Of a stretch of 64,000 nucleotides of DNA, positions 18,125-27,897 are shown piece after piece. The stretch lies in NCBI GenBank assembly GCA_027492585.1, contig JAPUEK010000022.1, forward strand, positions 44,524-108,523, given 5' to 3'. Numbering within the stretch: position 1 is the first letter of the stretch; the number at the start of each line of letters is the position of its first letter. This DNA is from Paracoccaceae bacterium. GTDB lineage: Bacteria > Pseudomonadota > Alphaproteobacteria > Rhodobacterales > Rhodobacteraceae. The notes under the pieces are model-generated. The model was not told the origin of the DNA and searched no databases. It was given only the letters and a program-made list of their open reading frames with translations. The position numbers and the translations under genes are program-made.

Positions 18125-18922
18125 TCAGACGGGTTTCGGTTCCGGTGGCGGGACCGCAACGAGATCCTGCCGCTGGGTGGAGAGCCGGTCCGGGTCCGGC
18201 GGCGGCAGGTCGGCGATCAGCAGTGCCGGTCCCTGACCCGCGCGGGCCAGCACCTCGCCATGCGGGCCGCAGATGACCGAGCCGCCGGCATAGGTCAGAT
18301 CGCCCTCCCGGCCGCAGAGATTGGCGTAGAGGATCGACAGTCCGTGATTGGCGGCCATGGCCGGCACCGTCGCTTCGGCGACATGGGTGAAGGGCAGCAT
18401 GTTGGCCGTCGGCACCAGCAGCATCTCGCAGCCGGCCGCCGCGAGGGTTGCGACATGGGGGGCGAATTCCACATCGTAGCAGATGAGGATGCCGGCAAGG
18501 CGGCCGGCTATCTCCACCGTGCAATAGCGCTCGCCGGGATGGTAGAAGGCCGCCTCGCGCGGGCCGTAAAGCTGGATCTTGCGGTAATGGGCCAGTTCCG
18601 CCCCGTCCGGTCCCATCACCACGGCGGAATTGTAGACCTTGCCGCCGTCGCGCTCCGCATAGCCGAGGATCAGCGCGCAACCCGCCTCGCGGCAGAGCAT
18701 GGCTGCCGCCCGGTGCCAGTCACCGCCGCGCGGCTGGGCGAGCGCCGCCAGACGGTCGGAGTTGTAGCCGGGCAGATAACATTCCGGCGCGACGAGCAGC
18801 TTCGCCCCCGCAGCCCCGGCGGCCCGCAGGGCGGGAGCGAGGCTCATGAGCCCGGCCTGGGCATCGCCGGCCGGGGAGGGGCCTTGCCAGAGGGCCACGC
18901 GGAAGGGGGTGGGGTCGGGCAT
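18125..18922 (-). CDS. Carbon-nitrogen hydrolase (nitrilase superfamily)
   Basis: A 265-residue cytoplasmic amidohydrolase. The Glu-Lys-Cys triad is visible in LLVAPECYLPGYN, HYRKIQLYGPRE and AGILICYDVEFAP. The family includes omega-amidases, carbamoylputrescine amidases and N-carbamoyl hydrolases; the substrate cannot be assigned from sequence alone. ATG 18922 is preferred over a GTG one codon upstream. It stands alone, minus strand, upstream of no other gene. Confidence 0.85.
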   Translation of the reverse strand: MPDPTPFRVALWQGPSPAGDAQAGLMSLAPALRAAGAAGAKLLVAPECYLPGYNSDRLAALAQPRGGDWHRAAAMLCREAGCALILGYAERDGGKVYNSAVVMGPDGAELAHYRKIQLYGPREAAFYHPGERYCTVEIAGRLAGILICYDVEFAPHVATLAAAGCEMLLVPTANMLPFTHVAEATVPAMAANHGLSILYANLCGREGDLTYAGGSVICGPHGEVLARAGQGPALLIADLPPPDPDRLSTQRQDLVAVPPPEPKPV

Positions 18923-19048
18923 CACGGGCTCCCTCTCTGTCCGGAGCCAGAATGTCGGAGGCAGCGGGTCTTGTCACCGGGGAGACCGGCGGAGGCACTC
19001 CGGGAGCGCAGGAAGCTGCCGATAGCGTTTTGAACCGAAGGGGGAGGA

Positions 19049-19125
19049 TGGTGGCGAGGGAGAGATTTGAACTCTCGACCCCACGATTATGAGTCGTGTG
19101 CTCTAACCAACTGAGCTACCTAGCC
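19049..19125 (-). tRNA. tRNA-Met (CAT), elongator type
   Basis: A 77-nt tRNA including an encoded CCA. The anticodon stem-loop is CACGA CTCATAA TCGTG, giving anticodon CAT. The T arm is GAGAG TTCAAAT CTCTC and the D arm is normal. The acceptor is GGCTAGG against CCTCGCC, leaving a U4-C69 mismatch where a G-C pair would be expected. The body fits an elongator tRNA-Met; a lysidine-modified tRNA-Ile with CAT is less likely. Confidence 0.9.
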
Positions 19126-19219
19126 ACTGACGCGGTGAATAGGGCGGGGGGCGGGGGAGGTCAAGGGGGAATCTCCCTTGGTTGTGAGGAGCTCCGGAGC
19201 GCGCGCCGGGCTTTGGCCG

Positions 19220-19246
19220 GGGCCTCCGGCGGGGATATTTGAGCAC
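19220..19246 (+). repeat. Interspersed repeat, single half-copy
   Basis: GGCCTCCGGCGGGGATATTT followed by GAGCACAGGGG, in the 199-bp gap between tRNA-Met and the hydantoinase gene. It matches the family core found about ten times in the window. Nothing else is recognisable in this gap. Confidence 0.65.
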
Positions 19247-19324
19247 AGGGGATGGGCAGGGGCCGCGGGTCTGGGCGGCACGGGTCTGAGCGGCACGGGC
19301 CGGATCAGCACGGGAAGGGCGCCG

Positions 19325-21334
19325 TCACCGCGCGATGCGGGGGCGGCCGGAGGCGGTGACGGTGACGGTGCCTTCGAGGAACATCGCGCGGCCTTCCACA
19401 TCCGCCTCGCGCAGGTCGCGGCTCATCGTCAGGCGCAGATCCTCGGCCCCGGCGGCGCGGGCGCGGGCGGAGGTTTCGGCGGCGAGCCAGTGCTCCATGG
19501 CGGCGAGGGCTTCGTCGCGGGTCGGGTAGGCTTGCAGCCCCTCGGCAAGATGGGCGACGAAGCGGCCTTCGGAGGGGGAGGAGACGAGCCCGCTCATCCT
19601 CTGGCTGATCTGGCCGACGACGGCGCCGATGGCATTGGCCACCCCGGCATGTTCGGAGAGGATCATCTCGCAGCCGAGCCGTTCGCCGACAGCCCCATAA
19701 TAGGAGGGGGCGGAGGCCCCGAGGCCGATCACCGGCACGCCGAGGCGGGCGGTCAGCTCCACCACGCCGCGGTGATGGTCGAGGCCCGCCGAGAGCAGGC
19801 GGTGCCGGGCGAGAGCCTCGGGCGCCTCGCCGGCAAAGCCGGGCTCCTCGGCGAAGGCGGCTTCCAGCAGGCAATCGACGGTCTGGGCGGTGACCTGATC
19901 GACGATCTGCGCGGCAAGGGTCGCGGCATCGGGGGCGAAGCGGTCGCCTGCGCCATTGCGCCTCCGGGCCAGCAGGGTGAGCGCCTTCTGCGCCGCCAGC
20001 CCGTCCCAGCTGTCGAGCCGTCCGAGCACATGGGAGGCATCCGAGGGGGTCACGCCCGACAGCATCACCAGACCGCGTGCGACGAGCCGTTCGAGTGCTG
20101 CGACCTCGATCCGGCTGGTCAGCGCGGCAGCCAGCGGCATCGGCGCGGTGATGCGGGCCAGCACCGTGGCTTCGCGTGCGCTCAGGCCCCCGGTGGCTCC
20201 GGCGGCGGCGACCATCGGCACGACGAAGCGGCCGTCGAATTCCCCCGCCGTTTCGGTGGAAAGCGCGCGGTCAAGCGTGGCATGAACCATCTCCCCCGCC
20301 TCGGTCGCCAGAAGCGCCACCGGCATCAGACGCCGCGGGCCAAGGGTCAGCCCGCCTTCCAGCCCCGCCGTTTTCAGATGCACCTCGCTGTCGCCGCCGA
20401 GCCCGGTGGTCCGCATCGCCACCGCCTCGACCATGGTGCGGAAGCCGCCGACGCGCGCGCCCTGCGGGTCGATCTCCGGCAGGCCGCCGCGCAGGAGCGC
20501 CACATCGGTCGTCGTGCCGCCGATGTCGGAGACGAGCGCGTCCTTTGCCCCGGTCAGCCAGCCCGCCCCGACGATGGAGGCGGCGGGGCCGGAGAGGATG
20601 GTCTCGATCGGCCGCTCGCGCACCATGGCGGCGGAGATGAGCGCGCCATCGCCGCGCACCACCATCAGCGGGGCGGAGATGCCGATTGCTTTCAGATGGC
20701 GCTCGCAGGCGGCCACGAGCCGGTCGATCATGCCGATCAGCCGGGCGTTCAGCACCGCCGTCAGGGCGCGCTTCGGCCCGTTGAGCTGGGCCGACAGCTC
20801 ATGCGAGCAGGTGACGGGGCGGCCGGTGATCCGGCGGATCAGGCTGCGGGCGGCGATCTCATGGGCGGGGTTGCGGGTGGCGAAGCGGGCGGCGACGGCA
20901 AAGCCCATGACCTGATCGGCAAGCGCTGTCACCTCCGCCTCCAGCCGCGCCAGATCGAGCGGCGCGCTTTCCATCCCGGCATGGCTGTGGCCGCCGGGCA
21001 GAAGCACGACCGGATCGCCCTTCAGCGCCTCGGTCAGCCCGCCGCGCTCCAGATCATCGGCGTCAAAGCCGATGAAGATCAGCGCCACGCGCCCGCCCTG
21101 ACCCTCGACAAGCGCATTGGTGGCAAGGGTCGTGGACAGCGAGACGAGGGCGATCTCCGCCGCCGCCACCCCGGCCCCGGCAAGGGCGGCATCCACCGCC
21201 CGCCCGATGCCGAGCGCCAGATCGGCACGGGTGGTCAGCGATTTGGCCTTGCCGATCACCAGGTCCGCCGCCTCATCGACGATCACCGCATCCGTATAGG
21301 TGCCGCCGGTATCGACCCCGAGAAAATATGCCAT
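19325..21334 (-). CDS. Hydantoinase/oxoprolinase family protein (HyuA type)
   Basis: A 669-residue ATP-dependent amidohydrolase A subunit. It has the actin-like ATPase motifs GVDTGGTYTDAVIVDEA at the N-terminus, LSTTLATNALVEGQGG, and VSDIGGTTTDVALLRGG near residue 270. Family members open cyclic amides such as hydantoins or 5-oxoproline, normally with a HyuB partner. No hyuB is next to it, so it either acts with a distant partner or is of the single-subunit kind. Substrate unknown. Confidence 0.88.
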   Translation of the reverse strand: MAYFLGVDTGGTYTDAVIVDEAADLVIGKAKSLTTRADLALGIGRAVDAALAGAGVAAAEIALVSLSTTLATNALVEGQGGRVALIFIGFDADDLERGGLTEALKGDPVVLLPGGHSHAGMESAPLDLARLEAEVTALADQVMGFAVAARFATRNPAHEIAARSLIRRITGRPVTCSHELSAQLNGPKRALTAVLNARLIGMIDRLVAACERHLKAIGISAPLMVVRGDGALISAAMVRERPIETILSGPAASIVGAGWLTGAKDALVSDIGGTTTDVALLRGGLPEIDPQGARVGGFRTMVEAVAMRTTGLGGDSEVHLKTAGLEGGLTLGPRRLMPVALLATEAGEMVHATLDRALSTETAGEFDGRFVVPMVAAAGATGGLSAREATVLARITAPMPLAAALTSRIEVAALERLVARGLVMLSGVTPSDASHVLGRLDSWDGLAAQKALTLLARRRNGAGDRFAPDAATLAAQIVDQVTAQTVDCLLEAAFAEEPGFAGEAPEALARHRLLSAGLDHHRGVVELTARLGVPVIGLGASAPSYYGAVGERLGCEMILSEHAGVANAIGAVVGQISQRMSGLVSSPSEGRFVAHLAEGLQAYPTRDEALAAMEHWLAAETSARARAAGAEDLRLTMSRDLREADVEGRAMFLEGTVTVTASGRPRIAR

Positions 21335-21452
21335 CTGCCTCGCCTCACGCTGCCTGCGCCCTGATAGCCCGCCACAACGGGAAGGTCACGGCCCCTGATT
21401 TTCCGCCCGCAAATATCCTCGGGCGGGCGCGCCCGCTTCGCAGCGTCCGCCC

Positions 21453-22754
21453 TCAGCGCCGCCGGCGCCGGGGGGCCGGGGGGATGCCCTCCGCCTCCCG
21501 GTATTTCGCTGCCGTGCGCCGCGCGATACGGATGCCGCCCTGCGCCAGAGCCTCGGCGATCGCCTGATCGGAAAGCGGCCGGCGCGGATCTTCCTGCCGG
21601 ACCAGTTCCGCCAGCCGGGCGCGGATCGCGGCGGCGGATTGACCGGCCCCCTCCGCCCCGGTGCTGCCCCCGACGGCGCCCCCGAACATCTGGCGCAGCC
21701 ACCAGGTCCCGCGCGGCGTGTCGAGGCTCGCTCCCGCCACCACCCGGCTGATCGTGCTTTCGTGGAGCTCAAGCGCCTCGGCGACCTCGGCCATCCGGAG
21801 CGGCAGGAGCGCCGCCGGGCCGTGATGCAGCGCCGCCGCCTGCCGGGAGGCAATCTCGCTGGCAACGGCCAGCAGCGTGGCATTGCGCGCCGCGACAAGG
21901 TTCTGCAACGCACGGGCCTGGCTGCGGTTGCCGGTCTTGGCACCCGGCCCGGAGCGGATCTCCACCGAGGGCAGGGCGGAGCGGTTGAGCGAGACCCGCC
22001 AGCCGCCGTTCTCTCCCGGTTCCGCCAGCAGATCCGGCTCCCGCAAGGTCGCGCCGCGACCGGAGATGAAATCCGCCCCCGGCTTGGGGTTCAGCGCCCG
22101 GATCCGGCGAAACCGCAGCAGGATGCCCGCTTCATCCGCTCCGCACAGCCGCGAAAGCCGGGCGGTATCGCCGCTGGCGAGCAGCGGCAGATTGGCCAGC
22201 AGGAGCTTCATCACCCCGTCCATCTGTCCGGCGTCGCGCAGTTGCAATTCCAGACATTCCGCCAGAGTGCGGGCGAAAATCCCCGGCGGATCAAGGGTCT
22301 GAAGACGTGCCAGAACCGCCTCCACCTCCGGGACGGAGGCGCTGCATTCCCCCGCGATCATTGCGAGGGGGCGCCCGAGCCAGCCGGAGGGCTCCAGAGC
22401 CTCGGTCAGGCCGAGCGCGATGCGCCGGGCGCGCGGCGGCAGCGACAGACCCTCCACACCGGCCATCACATGGGCGATGAGTCCGGGGGCGGGGCTGGCG
22501 ATCTCTGCCATGCCGTCCGGGGTTGCGGCAAAGCCGCCGCTGCGGGTCAGGAACGCCGTCCAGCGGGGCAGCCAGTCCCCAAGCGCAGGCGGGGTCGGGG
22601 TGACATGGAGAAGCGGGTTCTCAATGGCCTGTTCTTCCAGAAAGCGGGTCAGCCCCGCCGCATCGGCCCGCAGGATTTCGATGGAGGAGGTGAGGCTTGC
22701 ATTCAGGGCGAGCCTTTGGGTCTGCTTGACCTCGATGCGGGGGCGGGGCGACAT
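21453..22754 (-). CDS. rpoN: RNA polymerase sigma-54 factor
   Basis: A 433-residue sigma-54. Region I starts with KQTQRLALNASLTSSIEILR, the core-binding region is in the middle, a helix-turn-helix (HESTISRVVAGASLDTPRG) lies in the second half, and the RpoN box reads IARRTAAKYREAEGIP close to the C-terminus, all in order. The acidic region II is almost absent, as is common in alphaproteobacteria. It directs transcription from -24/-12 promoters with enhancer-binding activators. Species of this group may carry several rpoN copies, so it may be a paralogue. Confidence 0.92.
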   Translation of the reverse strand: MSPRPRIEVKQTQRLALNASLTSSIEILRADAAGLTRFLEEQAIENPLLHVTPTPPALGDWLPRWTAFLTRSGGFAATPDGMAEIASPAPGLIAHVMAGVEGLSLPPRARRIALGLTEALEPSGWLGRPLAMIAGECSASVPEVEAVLARLQTLDPPGIFARTLAECLELQLRDAGQMDGVMKLLLANLPLLASGDTARLSRLCGADEAGILLRFRRIRALNPKPGADFISGRGATLREPDLLAEPGENGGWRVSLNRSALPSVEIRSGPGAKTGNRSQARALQNLVAARNATLLAVASEIASRQAAALHHGPAALLPLRMAEVAEALELHESTISRVVAGASLDTPRGTWWLRQMFGGAVGGSTGAEGAGQSAAAIRARLAELVRQEDPRRPLSDQAIAEALAQGGIRIARRTAAKYREAEGIPPAPRRRRR

Positions 22755-23208
22755 GGGCGGAGCCTAATGCCTGCATCTGCGCCATGCAACGGCAGTGGCA
22801 GGAAGGCTCCGGTCCCCCGAAAACCATCGACGTTGGGGGAATTGCCGCTTCCGCTGGTGGTCCGGTGCAGGATCACACGGCGACAGCGGATCGCGGGAGT
22901 TTCCGCCCTGGCGGATTGCAGGCGGCGTTCAGGATCAGGGCGGCGGCGGAGGTCTTGTCCGGGAACCGCTTTCGCCTGCGCCATCCCCAGATCCCCGTGC
23001 GGCAGCGAACGGGCGCAGAAACCGCACGACAGGTTGGCCGCGACAGGGTTGGGCGCGGCGTGCGCGAAGCATTTGCCGAAACCTGTTCAAATCCCCCGAA
23101 ACCCGGAAGGTTGGAGGCGACGCGCTTGCTGATGGAAGTGGCGGCTCGGGGCGGCTAGACTTCCTCGGGCCGGCCCGGCGATCCGGCCGCTGTGTTTCAG
23201 GAGCTTCA
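22755..23208. other. 454-bp intergenic region without a recognisable gene
   Basis: This lies between the divergent rpoN and DUF4105 genes. A long open frame runs through it in the DUF4105 reading frame, but its composition is not protein-like and the good ribosome-binding site is at its end (CAGGAGCTTCA before 23209). It must contain both promoters; I found no convincing operator, RNA fold or small gene. Confidence 0.4.
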
Positions 23209-24189
23209 ATGCCCGTTCTCCGCCTCGCCGGCCATGCCGGCTTCTGCCTGTTGCTCGTTGCCACCGCCGCCCTCGGCGCCACGGCGCTCCATGTTCATTT
23301 CGAGGGGCCGACCCTCTGGTTGCTCTGGGCGCTTCTCGGGGCGGTGGCACTCGCAAGCCTCGTCTTCCGCTGGCGCAACCGCCGCCTGTCCTGGGGACTG
23401 TTCCTTCTGGGCCTGCTGGCGACGGGGGGCTGGTATCTGAGCCTGACCCCGCGCGGCGACCGGGACTGGGCGCCCGATGTCGCCCATATCGTCACCTCCA
23501 CGCGCGAAGGCGATATGCTCACGGTCCACGATGTCCGCAACTTCCATTGGACCAGCGAAACCGAGGCGACGCCGCGATGGGAAACCCGCAGCTATGATCT
23601 GGCGACGCTTGAGACGGTGGATATGTTCACCTCGGTCTGGGACAACCCCGAGATCGCGCATCTCATCGTAAGTTTCGGCTTCGCGGGGGGCGATCATCTC
23701 GCCTTCTCGGTGGAGATCCGCAAGGAGGCGCATGAAAGCTTTTCCATCCTCGGGGGGTTCTTCCGCAAGTTCGAGCTGGCTCTGATCGCGGCGGACGAGG
23801 CGGACATCGTGCAGTTGCGGACGAACCAGCGGCAGGAGGATGTGCGGATCTATCCGATCCGCCTTGACGCCGGGCAACGCAAGACGCTGCTGTTGAGTTA
23901 TCTCGACCTTGGCAACCGGCTGGCGGAGACGCCGGAATTCTACAACACCGTCACCGCCAACTGCACCTCGACCGTCTACCGGCTGGTGCAGGTGATCAAA
24001 CCGGACCTGCCGCTGAGCGTCGCACTCCTCTATTCCGGGCGGCTGCCGGAATATATCGACAGCCTCGGCGGGCTTCTGGGCGAGATGCCGATGGCGGAGC
24101 GGCGCGAGAAGGCGGCGATCACCGCCCGCGCCTTGCAGATCCCGGCGGGGGCGACCTATTCGCGCTGGATAAGGGGGGAGGCGGGCTGA
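23209..24189 (+). CDS. DUF4105-domain membrane protein
   Basis: A 326-residue protein from ATG 23209, with CAGGAG seven bases upstream. The first 85 residues contain three hydrophobic helices (AGHAGFCLLLVATAALGATA; LWLLWALLGAVALASLVF; GLFLLGLLATGGWYLSL). The rest is a periplasmic domain with DUF4105 features: DVRNFHWTSETE, NTVTANCTSTVYRL (probable catalytic Cys) and a His/Tyr-rich middle. Lnb-like NlpC/P60-type peptidase activity has been suggested for the family. Role uncertain. Confidence 0.8.
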   Translation: MPVLRLAGHAGFCLLLVATAALGATALHVHFEGPTLWLLWALLGAVALASLVFRWRNRRLSWGLFLLGLLATGGWYLSLTPRGDRDWAPDVAHIVTSTREGDMLTVHDVRNFHWTSETEATPRWETRSYDLATLETVDMFTSVWDNPEIAHLIVSFGFAGGDHLAFSVEIRKEAHESFSILGGFFRKFELALIAADEADIVQLRTNQRQEDVRIYPIRLDAGQRKTLLLSYLDLGNRLAETPEFYNTVTANCTSTVYRLVQVIKPDLPLSVALLYSGRLPEYIDSLGGLLGEMPMAERREKAAITARALQIPAGATYSRWIRGEAG

Positions 24190-24199
24190 CCCGCCGCCC

Positions 24200-26542
24200 T
24201 CAACTCCGGTTGAACTTGCCTTTCAGCGCCTCGGCAAAGGCATTGCCGCCCGAAGCGCCGGTTCCGGAAGGGGCCGCAGGTTTCGGGCTGGCGCTCATGG
24301 TGCCGGGCCGGCCTTTCGGAGCGGGGGCGCCGCGCTCCGCCGCGCGTTCGCGGCTTTGCGCGCGCGCCTCGCCGCTGTCGGCCTTCATGGTCAGGCCGAT
24401 GCGCTTGCGCGCCACATCGACCTCCACCACCCGGACCTTGACCACATCGCCGGCTTTCACCACCTCATGCGGGTCCTTGACGAATTTGTCGGCCAGTTGG
24501 CTGACATGCACGAGCCCGTCCTGATGCACGCCGATATCGACGAAGGCCCCGAAGGCCGCCACATTCGTCACCGTGCCTTCCAGCATCATGCCCGGTTTCA
24601 GATCCTTGATATCCTCCACCCCCTCGGCGAAGGTCGCGGTGCGGAAGCTCGGGCGCGGGTCGCGGCCGGGCTTTTCCAGCTCCGCCAGAATGTCGCGCAC
24701 CGTGGGCAGGCCGAATTTCTCATCGACGAAACGGCGCGGGTCCAGCCCCTTCAGCACCGAAGGATCGGCCATCAGCGCCCGGATGTCGCGCCCGCAGGCC
24801 TGCACGATCCTGCGCGCCACATCATAGGCTTCGGGGTGGACGGAGGAGGCGTCGAGCGGCTCCTTCCCGCCGGTGATCCGCAGAAAGCCGGCCGCCTGCT
24901 CGAAAGCCTTGGGGCCGAGCCGTGCGACCTTCAGCAGCTCCCGCCGGGTCTGGAAGGGGCCATTGGCATCGCGGTGGCCGACGATCGCCTCCGCCAGCCC
25001 CGGCCCCACACCCGAGACCCGCGCCAGAAGCGGCGCCGAGGCGGTGTTCACATCGACGCCGACCGCGTTCACCGCATCCTCGACCACCGCCTCAAGGCTG
25101 CGGCCAAGGCGCGACTGGTCCACGTCGTGCTGATACTGCCCGACGCCGATGCTTTTCGGCTCGATCTTCACCAGTTCCGCCAGCGGGTCCTGAAGGCGCC
25201 GCGCGATGGAAACGGCGCCGCGCAGCGACACGTCCAGCCCCGGAAATTCCTTCGCCGCCAGCTCGGACGCCGAATAGACCGAGGCCCCGGCTTCCGAGAC
25301 GATCACCTTCACCGGCTTTTCGCCGGGCAGGTGGGCCAGAAGATCGGCGACCATCTTTTCGGTCTCGCGGCTCGCCGTGCCGTTGCCGATGGAGATGAGC
25401 TTCACCCCATGGCGCGCGATAAGCTGGGCAAGCGCCACCTGCGCGCCGCGCAGATCGTTCTTCGGCTGGAAGGGATAGACGGTTTCCGTGGCCAGCACCT
25501 TGCCCGTGGCATCGACGACGGCAACCTTGACCCCGGTGCGGATGCCCGGATCGAGCCCCATCGTGGCCTTGCCGCCCGCCGGTGCCGCCAGAAGCAGGTC
25601 CTTGAGATTGCGGGCGAAAACCGTGATCGCCTCCGCCTCCGCCCGCTCGCGCATCTCGCCCATGAGGTCAAGCGTCAGCGAGGTCCGCAGCTTCACCCGC
25701 CAGGCCCAGGCCGCCGCCTCCCGCAGCCAGAGATCGCCCGCCCCCTTGCCCGCGGTGTTCAGAACCGCCCCGCAGGCCCGCTCCGCCGGGCTTTCGCCTT
25801 TCGGCGCATCGGCGTCGATCTCCAGATCCAGCGTCAGGAAGCCTTCGTTCTGGCCGCGCAGCATCGCCAGAACCCGGTGACCGGGGGCCGAGACCCAGGG
25901 CTCGTCATGGGCGAAATAGTCGGAGAACTTGGCCCCCTCCGTCTCTTTCCCCGCCACCAGCTTTGCCGAAAGCCGGGCGACCTGCTTCATATGTCCGCGC
26001 AGGCGGCCCAGAAGATCGGCGTTTTCCGCCAGCCCTTCGGCGATGATGTCGCGCGCGCCTTCGAGCGCTGCTTTGGTGTCGGCAACGGCTTCGGTCACAT
26101 AGGCCTTGGCGAGGGCTGCGGGATCGGCGACGCGGTCGGCGAGAATCGCCTCGACCAGCGGGCCGAGCCCGTTTTCCCGCGCGATCATCGCCCGCGTCCG
26201 GCGCTTCGGCTTGTAGGGAAGGTAGATGTCCTCCAGCTCCGCCTTGGTCGTGGCCTTGGCGAGCGAGGCGGAGAGCGCCTCGGTCATCTTGCCCTGCTCG
26301 GTGATGGAGGACAGAATCGCCGCCCGCCGCGTCTCCAGCTCCCGCAGATAGGAGAGGCGTTCGGCCAAGGTGCGAAGCTGGGTGTCGTCGAGCCCGCCCG
26401 TCACCTCCTTGCGGTAGCGCGCGATGAACGGCACCGTGGCACCCTCGTCCAGAAGCGCCACGGCGGCGCTGACCTGCGCGGGGGTGGCGGCAATTTCCGC
26501 AGCGATTACAAGGGGGATACGGCGGGCAGCTTCGGGGGTCAT
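24200..26542 (-). CDS. tex: Transcription accessory protein Tex
   Basis: A 780-residue nucleic-acid-binding protein. It has the helical N-terminal domain ([19 protein letters not shown]), a YqgF/RNase H-like domain ([19 protein letters not shown]), helix-hairpin-helix repeats ([20 protein letters not shown]), and a C-terminal S1 domain about 645-720 ([20 protein letters not shown]). A low-complexity, basic Ala/Pro tail follows the S1 domain. It is ubiquitous and involved in transcription and RNA surveillance. It ends 10 bp from the convergent DUF4105 gene. Confidence 0.95.
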   Translation of the reverse strand: MTPEAARRIPLVIAAEIAATPAQVSAAVALLDEGATVPFIARYRKEVTGGLDDTQLRTLAERLSYLRELETRRAAILSSITEQGKMTEALSASLAKATTKAELEDIYLPYKPKRRTRAMIARENGLGPLVEAILADRVADPAALAKAYVTEAVADTKAALEGARDIIAEGLAENADLLGRLRGHMKQVARLSAKLVAGKETEGAKFSDYFAHDEPWVSAPGHRVLAMLRGQNEGFLTLDLEIDADAPKGESPAERACGAVLNTAGKGAGDLWLREAAAWAWRVKLRTSLTLDLMGEMRERAEAEAITVFARNLKDLLLAAPAGGKATMGLDPGIRTGVKVAVVDATGKVLATETVYPFQPKNDLRGAQVALAQLIARHGVKLISIGNGTASRETEKMVADLLAHLPGEKPVKVIVSEAGASVYSASELAAKEFPGLDVSLRGAVSIARRLQDPLAELVKIEPKSIGVGQYQHDVDQSRLGRSLEAVVEDAVNAVGVDVNTASAPLLARVSGVGPGLAEAIVGHRDANGPFQTRRELLKVARLGPKAFEQAAGFLRITGGKEPLDASSVHPEAYDVARRIVQACGRDIRALMADPSVLKGLDPRRFVDEKFGLPTVRDILAELEKPGRDPRPSFRTATFAEGVEDIKDLKPGMMLEGTVTNVAAFGAFVDIGVHQDGLVHVSQLADKFVKDPHEVVKAGDVVKVRVVEVDVARKRIGLTMKADSGEARAQSRERAAERGAPAPKGRPGTMSASPKPAAPSGTGASGGNAFAEALKGKFNRS

Positions 26543-26694
26543 CGGGTCATCCTTGAGGTCGGAGGCTGACCTTACAGCCCGTCCGCGCCGGGGCCAAGGG
26601 GCTTTGCCCTGCTGCTTTGCCCCACATCAGCCGCAGGCGAAACGTCGCCGCACCCCCCCGGAAGGGGCGGCTGCGAGTGCTGGCGATGAAAGGA

Positions 26695-26771
26695 TGGTAC
26701 CGACTCCCCGGCTCGAACGGGGGACCCCTAGATCCACAATCTAGTGCTCTAACCAACTGAGCTAAGTCGGC
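26695..26771 (-). tRNA. tRNA-His (GTG), alphaproteobacterial type
   Basis: A 77-nt tRNA including CCA. The anticodon arm is CTAGA TTGTGGA TCTAG with anticodon GTG. The acceptor is GCCGACT against AGTCGGT, giving a G1:U72 wobble pair and A73. The base before position 1 is T, not the universal G-1. This matches the divergent tRNA-His read by the unusual HisRS of many alphaproteobacteria. Confidence 0.93.
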
Positions 26772-26872
26772 ACTCGCGGGCCATTTAGCCCTCGCCGCCG
26801 GGGATTGCAAGAGCAGGATTGCCAAGCTTTGCGCCCCGCGCTAGGCGAAGGGGAAGATAAAGGGGGCCGGCC

Positions 26873-27094
26873 ATGGGCATCGACAAGCAAAGCGACATCG
26901 CGGCGAATATCCAGATCGGGCCGACCGATCAGGGTATGGTGCGGATCTATGTCGAGGCCGAGGGCGGGATCGAACTGCCGCTGGATTTCGACCCCGAAGA
27001 GGCCGAGGAAATCGCCGAGGAACTGCGGGCGGCGGCGGAAGCGGCGCGGCTTGTGGCAGGCGGGGGCGGGGGCAAGCCGAAGAAGAAGCGCTGA
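26873..27094 (+). CDS. Small conserved protein (DUF6324-like)
   Basis: A 73-residue acidic protein with a lysine-rich tail. The start MGIDKQSDIAANIQIGPTDQ and the stretch PEEAEEIAEELRAAAEAARL are, from memory, conserved across Rhodobacteraceae as DUF6324. GGGGGCCGGCC lies upstream as a weak ribosome-binding site. Function unknown; it is a single gene between tRNA-His and mmcB. Confidence 0.7.
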   Translation: MGIDKQSDIAANIQIGPTDQGMVRIYVEAEGGIELPLDFDPEEAEEIAEELRAAAEAARLVAGGGGGKPKKKR

Positions 27095-27124
27095 GACGCG
27101 GCTGGCGCCACGGCCTCGCCGATC

Positions 27125-27589
<465 letters not shown>

Positions 27590-27627
27590 GGCGGGAATAT
27601 GAACCAAAGGTGAACATCACGCAAGCC

Positions 27628-27656
27628 TTGCAGCAAGGGCCGCGCGGGCCTATCTA
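27628..27656 (+). promoter_or_regulatory. Promoter of the candidate 6S RNA
   Basis: TTGCAG (27628-27633) and TATCTA (27651-27656) are separated by exactly 17 bp, with a GC-rich discriminator. The predicted transcription start at about 27663 coincides with the first base of a long closing stem. Confidence 0.6.
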
Positions 27657-27663
27657 GGTCAGT

Positions 27664-27824
27664 GGCGAGTGCTGCTCTTCGCGTGCGAGGCAACTTTTCC
27701 AGTGGCCGATAAGCAAGCGAACGGGGGCTGGCTCTGGCAGGATCCTGGTCCTGCTACCTGGCGCCCACCTGAGACCTCTGGCTCTCGGGAAAAACCCCGT
27801 CTCCACGGTTGCTGCGGGCTCGCC
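27664..27824 (+). ncRNA. ssrS: Candidate 6S RNA (about 161 nt)
   Basis: No protein-like frame lies here, but the ends are complementary in nested order. GGCGAG (27664) pairs with CTCGCC (27819), GCAAC (27690) with GTTGC (27808), and TTTTCC (27695) with GGAAAA (27788). An apical hairpin GGCAGGA...TCCTGCT and the element TGGCGCCCACCT, which I recall from alphaproteobacterial 6S RNAs, lie inside. Length, long rod shape with an open centre and the promoter all fit 6S, the RNA that sequesters sigma-70 holoenzyme. It could be a different structured RNA; identity is inference. Confidence 0.55.
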
Positions 27825-27841
27825 ACCCTTTCCCTCTCCGC

Positions 27842-27870
27842 AAAGAAAAAGGGGCAGGTTGCCCTGCCCC
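27842..27870 (-). terminator. Rho-independent terminator of the DUF481 gene
   Basis: On the minus strand GGGGCAGG-GCAA-CCTGCCCC is followed by TTTTTCTTTG. It lies 28 bp after the stop of the outer-membrane protein gene. Confidence 0.85.
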
Positions 27871-27897
27871 AGTCGAAGGGAAAAACCGAAGTCCGGC

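Noticed and set aside
22755..22800. Sigma-54 promoter before rpoN (TGGCGCAGATGCAGG on the minus strand)
   Set aside because: The spacing between GG and GC does not fit the -24/-12 consensus.
22795..23208. Upstream extension of the DUF4105 gene by 138 codons
   Set aside because: The residues are unlike a protein; the ribosome-binding site and signal-like helix start at 23209.
26547..26825. Minus-strand frame containing DLAQLVRALDCGSRGPPF
   Set aside because: It is the translation of the tRNA-His gene itself, not a protein.
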